Shown piece after piece: positions 43,726-52,347 of a stretch of DNA of 64,000 bases (its first letter is position 1; each line of letters starts with the position of its first letter). Below the pieces are notes generated by a model. It saw only the letters and a program-made list of their open reading frames with translations, had not been told where the DNA came from and did not search any database. Origin of the DNA: Marivita sp. S6314. Its GTDB lineage: Bacteria; Pseudomonadota; Alphaproteobacteria; Rhodobacterales; Rhodobacteraceae. Location of the stretch: positions 620,001 through 684,000 of the forward strand of contig NZ_JALKAO010000003.1 of assembly GCF_023015985.1 (NCBI RefSeq). The letters run 5' to 3'. The position numbers and the translations under genes are program-made.

Positions 43726-44820
43726 ATGGGCCCTTTTCCGCACAACGCACCCAAAGCCACGATTTCCAAAGAAAACCCCGCCGGGACAGACGGGTTTGAA
43801 TTTGTCGAATTTGCGCATCCCAATCCGGAAGAGTTGCGCACGCTGTTTGCCAAGATGGGCTATACCCATACCGCCACGCACAAGACCAAGGACATCCAGC
43901 TTTGGCAGCAGGGTGACATCACCTATGTCTTGAACAACGAACCCGACAGCCACGCCAAACGTTTTGTCGACGAACACGGCCCCTGTGCGCCGTCGATGGG
44001 GTGGCGCGTCGTTGATGCGCGGCACGCGTTTGATCACGCGGTGTCAAAGGGCGCAACGCCATATGAGGGCACAGGCAAATCATTGGACGTGCCGGCGATT
44101 GTCGGCATTGGCGGATCGCTGATTTACTTCATCGACAAGTATTACGAAGAAAACCCGTACAACGAAGAGTTTGACTGGGTGACCGCAGCCCATCCCGAAG
44201 GCGTCGGGTTTCACTACCTCGATCACCTGACGCACAACGTCCACAAGGGCAATATGGATGTCTGGTTCAAGTTCTACGGTGATCTGTTCGGATTCAAGGA
44301 AATCCGGTTCTTCGACATCGAAGGCAAGTTCACCGGCCTTTTGAGCCGCGCACTGACATCCCCCTGCGGCCGCATCCGTATCCCGATCAACGAAGACCGT
44401 GGTGAGACGGGCCAGATTGTCGAATATCTCAAACGTTACAAGGGCGAAGGCATTCAGCACATCGCCGTCGGGGCGAAAGACATCTACGCCTCGGTCGACG
44501 AAATTGCAGAGCGCGGCATCACATTTATGCCCGCACCGCCTGATGCCTACTACGAACTGAGCAAGACGCGGGTTGTTGGCCATGAAGAGCCAATCGACCG
44601 GATGAAAAAGCATGGCATCCTGATTGATGGCGAAGGCGTTGTCGGCGGTGGCGAGACCCGCATCCTGCTGCAGATCTTCTCGAAAACCGTGATCGGGCCG
44701 ATCTTCTTTGAGTTCATCGAACGCAAAGGGGATGACGGCTTTGGCGAAGGCAACTTCAAAGCGCTGTTCGAAAGCATCGAAGCCGACCAGATCGAACGGG
44801 GCGTTTTGAAGGCGGGGTAA
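43726..44820 (+). CDS. hppD: 4-hydroxyphenylpyruvate dioxygenase
   Basis: Non-haem iron enzyme of 364 residues converting 4-hydroxyphenylpyruvate to homogentisate in tyrosine breakdown. The two vicinal-oxygen-chelate domains carry the iron ligands: a histidine in FHYLDHLTHNV, a histidine in IQHIAVGAKD and a glutamate in FFEFIERKG. ATG 43726 has GGAGG five bases upstream; ATG 43714 overlaps that site and is unlikely. Homogentisate dioxygenase and later pathway genes are not adjacent. Confidence 0.95.
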   Translation: MGPFPHNAPKATISKENPAGTDGFEFVEFAHPNPEELRTLFAKMGYTHTATHKTKDIQLWQQGDITYVLNNEPDSHAKRFVDEHGPCAPSMGWRVVDARHAFDHAVSKGATPYEGTGKSLDVPAIVGIGGSLIYFIDKYYEENPYNEEFDWVTAAHPEGVGFHYLDHLTHNVHKGNMDVWFKFYGDLFGFKEIRFFDIEGKFTGLLSRALTSPCGRIRIPINEDRGETGQIVEYLKRYKGEGIQHIAVGAKDIYASVDEIAERGITFMPAPPDAYYELSKTRVVGHEEPIDRMKKHGILIDGEGVVGGGETRILLQIFSKTVIGPIFFEFIERKGDDGFGEGNFKALFESIEADQIERGVLKAG

Positions 44821-44847
44821 CCTATAGCAAGTACCACACGAGCATTT

Positions 44848-44885
44848 CGGACATCGCGTATCCCAAGCTGTTTCAGCGATGTCCG
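44848..44885 (+). terminator. Hairpin downstream of hppD
   Basis: Perfect 10-bp stem CGGACATCGC / GCGATGTCCG with an 18-base loop, 28 bp past the hppD stop. No U-tract follows (GATTCGAG). It marks the boundary between hppD and the lower-GC orphan gene. Confidence 0.45.
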
Positions 44886-44960
44886 GATTCGAGTCTAGGT
44901 CAAAGCAGCATGGAGGCGTAAGATACCCACATTCGAAAATTGCTATTGAAAGGATGTGGT

Positions 44961-45701
44961 ATGGCAGATGCTGGTACAACGATTTTTAAGCATTCGATTG
45001 GAAAGCCCACCAAAACCGGCAAGGTGGCCATGAAGGTCGAGTTCAGGTCTGATGGCGGCACCAAATTCAAAGAGGGTGTTGTTGTAGATATCGACAAAGA
45101 CGATACTGCAGTGGAGAAGTCCGCCAAGATCGTCGCTGCTCTTAACGCCAAGATTGCAGCGAGGAATGAGGGAAAGGGTGCAGAAGCGACCCAAGGAAAA
45201 CTGGTTTTCCCAAGCGGAACGGAAATTCAGCTGCCCGAAATCTACGTCACGAACCTTAAAGACTTCAGGGTGACAAAAGTCGTCTACGACTCGAAGAAGA
45301 CTGGCGAAACCATCAAGAAACGGAAGATTAAGCTTGCGATGGTTGATCCCGGAGAAGGGTCAACCAAACCTGGGGAAGACAGCCAGGAAACAGCCTTGGT
45401 CGTCTTCCAAGGTGCGCCAACACAAGGTTCCGTCACTCTAGCTGTGGGAGACAATTCCATTGCCAGGGTGAATACGGCTGATCAGAGCAATCTGAACATT
45501 GTCCAGGCGCTTGTTTCGCAAATTGCAGAGGCCGGTGGGTTTGCTTCAGTCGAGGAGTTGAAGCATGACGACTCCTATGGTGAAGACCATTGGGATTTCG
45601 GTGTCATGATTTCGGAACTTAAGGGCGATGCAGTCTTTGTTGACGTTGATGACGATGGCATGGGCTATGCCATCAGTCTTTTCGACTCAGCAGAAGGATA
45701 G
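44961..45701 (+). CDS. Orphan protein, unknown function, lower GC
   Basis: Protein of 246 residues starting at ATG 44961 with GAAAGGA upstream. It has no signal peptide or membrane helix. The N-terminal half is rich in lysine, valine and threonine (VAMKVEFRSDGGTKFKEGVV), and the C-terminal end is very acidic (VFVDVDDDGMGYAISLFDSAEG). Base composition is clearly more AT-rich than neighbouring genes and codon choice is less GC-ending, a sign of recent acquisition. The 7-mer ATAGCAA occurs at 44824-44830 and 45698-45704, flanking the gene. No family was recognised. Confidence 0.65.
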   Translation: MADAGTTIFKHSIGKPTKTGKVAMKVEFRSDGGTKFKEGVVVDIDKDDTAVEKSAKIVAALNAKIAARNEGKGAEATQGKLVFPSGTEIQLPEIYVTNLKDFRVTKVVYDSKKTGETIKKRKIKLAMVDPGEGSTKPGEDSQETALVVFQGAPTQGSVTLAVGDNSIARVNTADQSNLNIVQALVSQIAEAGGFASVEELKHDDSYGEDHWDFGVMISELKGDAVFVDVDDDGMGYAISLFDSAEG

Positions 45702-45721
45702 CAAATCGCGGTACTTGGCGC

Positions 45722-47119
45722 TTACCCGTCTGTCAGCGCGCCGTTGATCCATTCGCCCGTGGCTTCTTCGCCCGTTGCATAGCGCATGGTTCCCGTGCCC
45801 TGGCGCTTGCCGTTCAGGAAAGCGCCCTCGTACACGTCGCCATTGGCGTATGTGGCGGTGCCGGTGCCGCTGATTTCACCGTTTGACCAGTCTCCGGTAT
45901 AGCTGAAACCGTCGGCCATCGTGATCTTGCCCTGCCCGTGGCGTTGGCCGCCCATGAACTCACCGACATAGACCGTGCCGTCGGTATAGGTGGCCGTGCC
46001 CTGACCGTGACGCTGTCCGTCCTGCCATTCGCCCTCGTATTTGTAGCCGTCGGGATAGGTCATCACCCCGACGCCATGATTGCGGGCGTTCTTGAATTCC
46101 CCTTCGTAGACCAGCCCGTTGGCATAGACCGCCTTGCCCTTGCCATCGATGACCCCGTCCACCCAGTCCCCTTCGTAGGTTGATCCGTCCGGGTAGGTGA
46201 TTTTGCCCTGACCATTTGCCAGATCGCCACGGAACTGGCCTTCGTAGACAGACCCGTCCGGGTAGGTGACCTTGCCCAGCCCCTCGATCTGACCCGCGAC
46301 CCACGCGCCTTCGTAGCGATAGCCATCGGTGCCTATGAACGTGCCTTCCCCTTCGCGCAGGTCATCCTTGAACTGGCCTTCATAGACATCGCCATTGGCA
46401 TAAGTGACCTTGCCTTGCCCATCGCGCCGTCCGGCAACCAACTGCCCCTCATAGATGTCGCCGTTGGCTTGTGTCAGCGTGCCGGTGCCATCGATCTGAC
46501 CGCCTTTCCACGTACCCTCGTAAATGAGGCCATCCGGCATGGTCAGTTTGCCCTGTCCGTCCCGGTCGCCCGCAGCCACGCGGCCTTCATAGATCGATCC
46601 ATCAGGATAGGTGATGGTTCCGTTGCCTTCCTTGACGCCGTTGACCCAGTCGCCTTCGTAGACATAGCCCCCCGGGCTTTGCATGGTGCCGCGCCCGTGG
46701 TGCAGCGCGTTGCGGAAGCTGCCTTCGTAGCGCACGCCATTGGCATAAAGCGCCACACCCTGACCGGTGATCTTGCCGTCAAGCCAAGACCCTTCGTAGG
46801 TTGAGCCATCTGCAAAGACGATCTTGCCGATGCCTTCGGGTTTGCCCTTGGCAAACTGGCCCTCGTAGACTGATCCGTTCGGAAACCGCGCCACGCCATT
46901 TCCGCGGATTTCGCCGTCAACCCAGTCGCCCGTGTATTCATATCCATTGGGAAGCCGATATGTGCCGGTGCCGTGCTGCAGCCCGTTTTGGAACGTGCCT
47001 TCGTAAACGCCGCCGTCGTCATATTGCTTGGTCTGGACCTCGCCATCCTGCGCCAGACCAGCGCTTGCACCAATCAGCGCGACGCTCGCGCTCAGAAGGA
47101 CTGTCGTGCCTGATCTCAT
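45722..47119 (-). CDS. Exported MORN-repeat protein
   Basis: Protein of 465 residues. A signal peptide (VLLSASVALIGASAGLAQD) is followed by about 19 MORN repeats of 23 residues, each with a Y-x-G-x-[FW] core and a G-x-G turn, filling nearly the whole mature chain. Repeats mostly alternate between a YEG-x-F and a YEG-x-W type. MORN repeats form an elongated beta-sheet used for protein or lipid binding. ATG 47119 begins the signal peptide; the longer frame is antisense to the nadE leader. Partner unknown. Confidence 0.88.
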   Translation of the reverse strand: MRSGTTVLLSASVALIGASAGLAQDGEVQTKQYDDGGVYEGTFQNGLQHGTGTYRLPNGYEYTGDWVDGEIRGNGVARFPNGSVYEGQFAKGKPEGIGKIVFADGSTYEGSWLDGKITGQGVALYANGVRYEGSFRNALHHGRGTMQSPGGYVYEGDWVNGVKEGNGTITYPDGSIYEGRVAAGDRDGQGKLTMPDGLIYEGTWKGGQIDGTGTLTQANGDIYEGQLVAGRRDGQGKVTYANGDVYEGQFKDDLREGEGTFIGTDGYRYEGAWVAGQIEGLGKVTYPDGSVYEGQFRGDLANGQGKITYPDGSTYEGDWVDGVIDGKGKAVYANGLVYEGEFKNARNHGVGVMTYPDGYKYEGEWQDGQRHGQGTATYTDGTVYVGEFMGGQRHGQGKITMADGFSYTGDWSNGEISGTGTATYANGDVYEGAFLNGKRQGTGTMRYATGEEATGEWINGALTDG

Positions 47120-47273
47120 GTGCTCGCGTTCCCACTCATGTTCGTTGCCATGACCCTGTGCTGAAAACCTATGCGACGGCGCGGTGTCAGACAATGTCTT
47201 ATCCGACAAGGTGCTTTCCCTCGGGCGGGGTTCTGCTATGTCACCGGCGATGTCGGGTAAGGGAGACGTCCCA

Positions 47274-48935
47274 ATGGTGGATCGGTTTCGGATAACATTG
47301 GCCCAGTTGAACCCCACGGTCGGTGACCTGAAGGGCAACGCCGCCAAAGCGCGCGCTGCCTGGGAACAGGGCAAGGCCGCTGGCGCGGACCTTGTGGCAC
47401 TGCCCGAGATGTTCATCACCGGTTATCAGGCGCAGGACCTGGTCGTGAAACCGGCCTTTGTGGCGGCGGCAAAGGCAGAGATCGACGCACTGGCCAAGGC
47501 TTGTGCCGATGGACCGGCGCTGTGTATCGGTGGCCCATGCGTGGGCGAGGACCTCAAGCTGCACAACAGCTATTTCACCTTGCAAGATGGCAAGGTCGCA
47601 GCGGTCGTGCACAAGTATTTCCTGCCGAATTTCAACGTGTTTGACGAAGTTCGCCTGTTCTCGCGCGATATGATGCAGGGGCCTGTGGCGGTCAACGGCG
47701 TGCGCATCGGCATGCCGATCTGCGAAGATGCCTGGTACCCGGACGTGATCGAAGCGCTTGAGGAAAGCGGGGCAGAGTTCATTCTTGTGCCCAACGGATC
47801 GCCCTATTTCCGCGATAAGTTCGAAACCCGGTTGAACCACATGATCTCGCGTCTTGTCGAAGCGCGACTGCCCTTGATCTACCTGAACATGGTGGGGGGG
47901 CAGGACGATCAGGTGTTCGATGGCGGGTCATTCGTTTTGACCCCGCCCAGCGAAATGGTGGTGCAGTTGCCGGTCTTCGACGAGGTCGTCAGCCATGTCG
48001 ATCTGTATCGTAGTGAAACCGGGTGGCGCGCCGCAAAAGGCGATTTTGATCTGCATCCCGACGCGATGGAGCAGGATTACCGCGTCATGGTCACGGCGTT
48101 GCGCGATTACCTTGCCAAGACCGGGTTTTCCAAGGTGCTGCTGGGTCTGTCCGGTGGCATCGACAGCGCCATCGTCGCAACGATTGCGGTGGATGCGCTG
48201 GGTGCGGAGAATGTGCGCTGCGTGATGCTGCCCTCGGAATATACATCGCAAGAGTCCTTGGAAGATGCAAAAGCCGTCGCTGAAGCGCTTGGTTGTCGCT
48301 ATGATTTTGTGCCTATCGCAGACACCCGCGCGGCGGTGACGCAAACACTGGCCCCCCTGTTCGAAGGCACTGACGAAGGGCTGACCGAAGAAAACATCCA
48401 GTCGCGTATTCGCGGGCTTCTGCTCATGGCCCTGTCGAACAAGTTTGGCGAAATGCTGCTGACCACAGGTAACAAATCCGAAGTTGCGGTCGGATATGCG
48501 ACGATCTATGGCGACATGGCGGGCGGGTACAATCCGATCAAGGACATGTACAAGACCGCCGTGTTCGAAGCCTGCCGCTGGCGCAACGAGACCCATCGCG
48601 ATTGGATGATGGGCCCGGCGGGAGAGGTGATCCCGGACCGGATCATCACCAAACCGCCCTCGGCTGAATTGCGCGAGGACCAGAAAGACAGCGACTCACT
48701 GCCGGATTACCCGGTGCTCGACGGCATTCTTGAAATTCTGGTCGATGAAGACGGCTCCATCGCGGATTGCGTGGCCGCTGGATATGATCGTGCGGACGCC
48801 AAAAAGGTCGAGCACCTGCTTTACATCAGTGAATACAAACGCTTTCAGTCCGCCCCCGGTGCGCGCCTGTCCAAACGCGCCTTCTGGCTGGATCGGCGTT
48901 ATCCCATCGTGAACCGTTGGCGCGACGAAAGCTGA
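47274..48935 (+). CDS. nadE: Glutamine-dependent NAD+ synthetase
   Basis: Two-domain enzyme of 553 residues making NAD from deamido-NAD. The N-terminal nitrilase-type glutaminase has its Glu-Lys-Cys triad in LVALPEMFITGY, KYFLPNFNVFDE and MPICEDAWYPD. The C-terminal synthetase has the PP-loop LGLSGGIDSAIVA and the EVAVGYATIYGDMAGGYNPI block. ATG 47274 is preceded by GGGAGA. It diverges from the MORN gene. Together with nadK it covers the last NAD/NADP steps in this window. Confidence 0.96.
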   Translation: MVDRFRITLAQLNPTVGDLKGNAAKARAAWEQGKAAGADLVALPEMFITGYQAQDLVVKPAFVAAAKAEIDALAKACADGPALCIGGPCVGEDLKLHNSYFTLQDGKVAAVVHKYFLPNFNVFDEVRLFSRDMMQGPVAVNGVRIGMPICEDAWYPDVIEALEESGAEFILVPNGSPYFRDKFETRLNHMISRLVEARLPLIYLNMVGGQDDQVFDGGSFVLTPPSEMVVQLPVFDEVVSHVDLYRSETGWRAAKGDFDLHPDAMEQDYRVMVTALRDYLAKTGFSKVLLGLSGGIDSAIVATIAVDALGAENVRCVMLPSEYTSQESLEDAKAVAEALGCRYDFVPIADTRAAVTQTLAPLFEGTDEGLTEENIQSRIRGLLLMALSNKFGEMLLTTGNKSEVAVGYATIYGDMAGGYNPIKDMYKTAVFEACRWRNETHRDWMMGPAGEVIPDRIITKPPSAELREDQKDSDSLPDYPVLDGILEILVDEDGSIADCVAAGYDRADAKKVEHLLYISEYKRFQSAPGARLSKRAFWLDRRYPIVNRWRDES

Positions 48936-49067
48936 GAATCAGTCTGCAACGCTGCGCGGCACCGCGTTGTGGCACCCAATCGCCTGCAGCATGCCGTCTC
49001 CAGCCTTACGTTGACTCACACCGTGAAACGATCAACCTTGGTCGTGATCAGTTTCGGAGATAGCGTC

Positions 49068-49463
49068 ATGGAGTCCCTACAAACCGCCGCACGTACAGTA
49101 CTGTCGAAATACGCGACATTCACAGGTCGCGCCTCGCGGTCAGAATTCTGGTGGTGGGTGCTGGCTGTTTTCCTTGTCCTGCTTGTCACGCAACTGATCG
49201 ACGGCTTGATTATCGGGCCGCTTCTGGGATTGGGCCCGGCCAGCGAAAGCGAGCCATTGTCATTTCTGGTATCTCTTGGCCTGCTGTTGCCGAACATCGC
49301 GGTCGGTGTGCGGCGGATGCATGACATCGGTCGAACCGGCTGGTGGCTCTTGATCGCGTTTATCCCGATCATCGGCTTTTTCGTGTTGCTGTATTTCTAC
49401 GTCCAACCCAGCCAGCCAGACACCAATCAGTACGGTCCACCCGAGCCGTTCAAAGCAGACTAA
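49068..49463 (+). CDS. DUF805 membrane protein
   Basis: Protein of 131 residues with three or four hydrophobic helices. It has the DUF805 landmarks: YATFTGRASRSEFWWW near the N-terminus and VGVRRMHDIGRTGWWLL before the last helix. The C-terminus ends QPDTNQYGPPE, typical of the family. Function of DUF805 is not established. ATG 49068 starts directly at the conserved region. It ends tail to tail with the zincin gene, 20 bp away. Confidence 0.88.
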   Translation: MESLQTAARTVLSKYATFTGRASRSEFWWWVLAVFLVLLVTQLIDGLIIGPLLGLGPASESEPLSFLVSLGLLLPNIAVGVRRMHDIGRTGWWLLIAFIPIIGFFVLLYFYVQPSQPDTNQYGPPEPFKAD

Positions 49464-49483
49464 CGGTCTGGCGACGCTCCCGT

Positions 49484-49897
49484 TTATTCCCACCATCGGT
49501 CGATCTGGGCAATCTCGTCGTCGGTCCAGCCAAAGTGATGCGCGATTTCGTGGACGACGATATGCTGAACCAAATCCTCCAGCGTGTCGTTCTTGCGCGT
49601 GCGCCACTCGTCTAAAATGGGTTGTGCAAACAACCACACGGTGTCGGGAAACGGCGACGGGTCCACGTTTGATTTCTGCGTCACGGGGATGCCGTCATAC
49701 AACCCCGTGAGGTCAAGCCGGTCTTCGATGCCCAACTCGCTGAGCATCTCTGGTTCGGGCCAATCCGTGACCTGCAACACGACGTCCGCACATATGTCCC
49801 GAAACGGTTGAGGCAGCCCCTTAAGGGCCGCCTCGGCATACCGGGTGATGTCGTCGATATCGGTGGCTCCATCCATGCCCGTATGAGCAGGACGCAT
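49484..49897 (-). CDS. Metallopeptidase family (zincin) protein
   Basis: Small predicted zinc protease of 137 residues. The zinc-binding HExxH motif occurs in VVHEIAHHFGWTDDEI near the C-terminus, preceded by the family block DTVWLFAQPILDEW. This matches the minimal zincin family formerly called DUF1025, found widely in Alphaproteobacteria and Actinobacteria. Its substrate is unknown. ATG 49876 (after MRPAHTG) is an alternative start. Confidence 0.85.
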   Translation of the reverse strand: MRPAHTGMDGATDIDDITRYAEAALKGLPQPFRDICADVVLQVTDWPEPEMLSELGIEDRLDLTGLYDGIPVTQKSNVDPSPFPDTVWLFAQPILDEWRTRKNDTLEDLVQHIVVHEIAHHFGWTDDEIAQIDRWWE

Positions 49898-49918
49898 GCC
49901 ACCAACGTCAAGATGCGA

Positions 49919-50842
49919 TCAGAGCAAAAGCTGATAACTGTGTGGAACGTAGTGGAACCCGTCGCCGCGTGTTTCGACATAGCCGACACCGGGGAAGGGC
50001 ATGTGGTAGCCAATGAACGGGATGTTGTCCGTGGCCAGCATGCCCAACACCCGGCGGCGTGTGGCGGCGGCGGCTTGTTTGTCCATGTCAAAGCGCACTT
50101 CCCAGTCGGGATAGGCCAGTGACCAGACATAGTGGTTCGCCAGATCCGCAAAAATCAAAAGCTGCTGCCCGTCGCTTTCAAGCCGATACGCCATGTGGCC
50201 CGGCGTGTGGCCAAAGCTGGCCACCGAGGTGATCCCGGGCGCGATGCTTGCCTCATCACCGATAAAGGACATCTTCTCCGCCAGCGGTGCGACATTGCTT
50301 GCGAACCGTTCGTTGTCGGTGCCGGACCAGTGGTCGAACTCGACCTGCCCTGTGATGTAGGCGGCGTTGCTGAAGGTTTCGGCCCCGTCTGTCATCAGAC
50401 CGCCGATGTGGTCGCCATGCATGTGTGTCAGGACGACATGAGTGACGGCGTCAGCGGAATACCCTGCCATTTCGACCGCCTGCGCGATCGAGGCCCCGTT
50501 CAACCCGGTATCGAACAGGATCAACTCGGACCCCGTGTTCACAAGCGTCGGGTGGAAAAAGAACTGTGCTTTGCCGATCGGGATATGGGCCGTCGCGGAC
50601 ACAGAGGAAAACTCCTCAGCCGACACGTTCATACCGAAAATCCCCTGCGGCTCTTCGACAGTGCGGCTGCCAACCAGCAGGGTTGTTACTTCGAAATTGC
50701 CGACGCCAAAGCGGCTGATGCGTGGAATTTGCGGACCCTGTTGTGCGGCCTGGGCCAGCACAGGCGTGCTGGCAAGGCTGGCCAGCGGCGCGGCGGCCAG
50801 GCCGGTCAATGCGGTCCGGCGCGTAATTGTGAATTTTGTCAT
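49919..50842 (-). CDS. Tat-exported metallo-beta-lactamase-fold hydrolase
   Basis: Protein of 307 residues with a twin-arginine signal (ITRRTALTGLAAAPLASLAS). The metallo-beta-lactamase metal site HMHGDHIGG is present, with a second histidine block SFGHTPGHMAYRL. Such periplasmic MBL proteins include quorum-quenching lactonases and other hydrolases; the substrate here is not determined. ATG 50842 begins the Tat signal. It is followed by the zincin gene, 21 bp away on the same strand. Confidence 0.88.
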   Translation of the reverse strand: MTKFTITRRTALTGLAAAPLASLASTPVLAQAAQQGPQIPRISRFGVGNFEVTTLLVGSRTVEEPQGIFGMNVSAEEFSSVSATAHIPIGKAQFFFHPTLVNTGSELILFDTGLNGASIAQAVEMAGYSADAVTHVVLTHMHGDHIGGLMTDGAETFSNAAYITGQVEFDHWSGTDNERFASNVAPLAEKMSFIGDEASIAPGITSVASFGHTPGHMAYRLESDGQQLLIFADLANHYVWSLAYPDWEVRFDMDKQAAAATRRRVLGMLATDNIPFIGYHMPFPGVGYVETRGDGFHYVPHSYQLLL

Positions 50843-51009
50843 TAGTCTGTCTCCCCTTGTAGTCCGACTATGACCTAGCCGGACATATGCAGGAAGCACG
50901 ACCTATTCACTGGTTCGTGATGATGACCTCCGGGGCGGCGTCGCGCTGACGGCATTCTGGACAAACCCTGCGCCATATGGGAAAGGGCGCGCCTACAGGA
51001 GGCTCCCCC

Positions 51010-52347
51010 ATGACCACCACCCGTTTTGCACCGTCGCCCACCGGTTACATCCATGTTGGTAACCTGCGCACCGCGTTGTTCAATCACCTGATCGCCCGCA
51101 AGTCGGGTGGGACGTTCATCCTGCGGATCGACGACACCGATCCCGAGCGGTCGAAAGAAGAATATGTCGACGCCATCAAGCAGGATCTGGAATGGCTGGG
51201 CCTGACATGGGACCGGGTCGAGCGTCAGTCCGAGCGCCTTGACCGCTATGCCGAGGCCGCGGACAAGCTGCGGGGTATGGGGCGTTTTTATGAAGCGTTC
51301 GAGACGCCGGTCGAACTGGACCTCAAGCGCAAGAAACAGCTGAACATGGGCAAGCCGCCGGTTTATGACCGCGCCGCTTTGGCGTTGTCGGAGGCCGACA
51401 AGGACGCCCTGCGCGCAGAGCGTGGTGATGGCGTCTGGCGTTTCAAGCTGAATCAGGAGCGGATCGAATGGAATGACGGCATTCTGGGCGACATCTCGAT
51501 TGATGCGGCCAGCGTGTCTGACCCGGTGCTGATCCGGGCGGACGGTCAGGTTCTGTATACCCTGGCGTCGGTTGTCGATGACACCGATATGGGGGTGACC
51601 CACGTCGTGCGCGGGTCCGACCACGTGACCAACACCGCAACGCAGATCCAGATGATCCGCGCCCTGGGTGGCACCGTTCCGGCGTTTGCGCACCACTCGC
51701 TTCTGACCGGCCCACAGGGCGAGTCGCTGTCCAAACGTCTGGGCACCCTCGCGTTGCGCGACCTGCGTGAACAGGGCGTAGAGCCCGAGGCGCTGCTAAG
51801 CCTGATGGCGCGTCTGGGGTCCAGCCAACCGGTGGAACTGCGCGCTTCTCTGGACGAGATCGCCGAGGGCTTCGACCTCGATCAGTTTGGATCGGCCCCA
51901 ACCAAATTCGACGTACAAGACCTGTTTCCGCTGACCGCGCGCAAGTTGCACGGGCTTGATTATGCGGTGATGAAAGACGAATTGGCCGCGCTGGGCGTTC
52001 CGGATGACATCGCCGAAGCCTTCTGGGGTGTGGCACGGGCCAACATCACCACCCGCAAGGACATCGCCCAGTGGTGGACGCTGGTGTCTCAAGGGGCCGA
52101 ACCGATGGTGGCCGACGAAGACAAAGACTTTGTCGCCGAAGCCATGGCGTTGCTGCCCGAAGGCCCCTTGCCCGCAGATGCGTGGAGCACCTGGACTGCA
52201 GCGGTGAAATCCGCAACCGGTCGCAAGGGCAAAGGCCTGTTCATGCCGCTGCGCAAAGCGATCACCGGTCAGGAACGCGGCCCCGAGATGGCGGATTTGC
52301 TGCCTTTGATGCAGTCCATTCCAGCCCGGAAACTGGCCAAAAGCTAG
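51010..52347 (+). CDS. gltX: Glutamyl-tRNA synthetase
   Basis: Class I aminoacyl-tRNA synthetase of 445 residues charging tRNA-Glu (and in many bacteria also tRNA-Gln). The HIGH signature appears as PSPTGYIHVGNLRTAL and the KMSKS loop as GESLSKRLG. Other blocks are LRIDDTDPERS and THVVRGSDHVTNT. Length and the HVGN variant fit the second of the two GltX types that many Alphaproteobacteria carry. AGGAGG lies upstream of ATG 51010. Its stop overlaps by 3-4 bp the stop of the convergent DUF2254 gene. Confidence 0.94.
   Translation: MTTTRFAPSPTGYIHVGNLRTALFNHLIARKSGGTFILRIDDTDPERSKEEYVDAIKQDLEWLGLTWDRVERQSERLDRYAEAADKLRGMGRFYEAFETPVELDLKRKKQLNMGKPPVYDRAALALSEADKDALRAERGDGVWRFKLNQERIEWNDGILGDISIDAASVSDPVLIRADGQVLYTLASVVDDTDMGVTHVVRGSDHVTNTATQIQMIRALGGTVPAFAHHSLLTGPQGESLSKRLGTLALRDLREQGVEPEALLSLMARLGSSQPVELRASLDEIAEGFDLDQFGSAPTKFDVQDLFPLTARKLHGLDYAVMKDELAALGVPDDIAEAFWGVARANITTRKDIAQWWTLVSQGAEPMVADEDKDFVAEAMALLPEGPLPADAWSTWTAAVKSATGRKGKGLFMPLRKAITGQERGPEMADLLPLMQSIPARKLAKS

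Noticed and set aside
45722-47119. Regularly spaced repeats considered as a CRISPR or satellite array
   Set aside because: The periodicity is 69 bp in frame and encodes MORN repeats; the units are diverged and there are no spacers.
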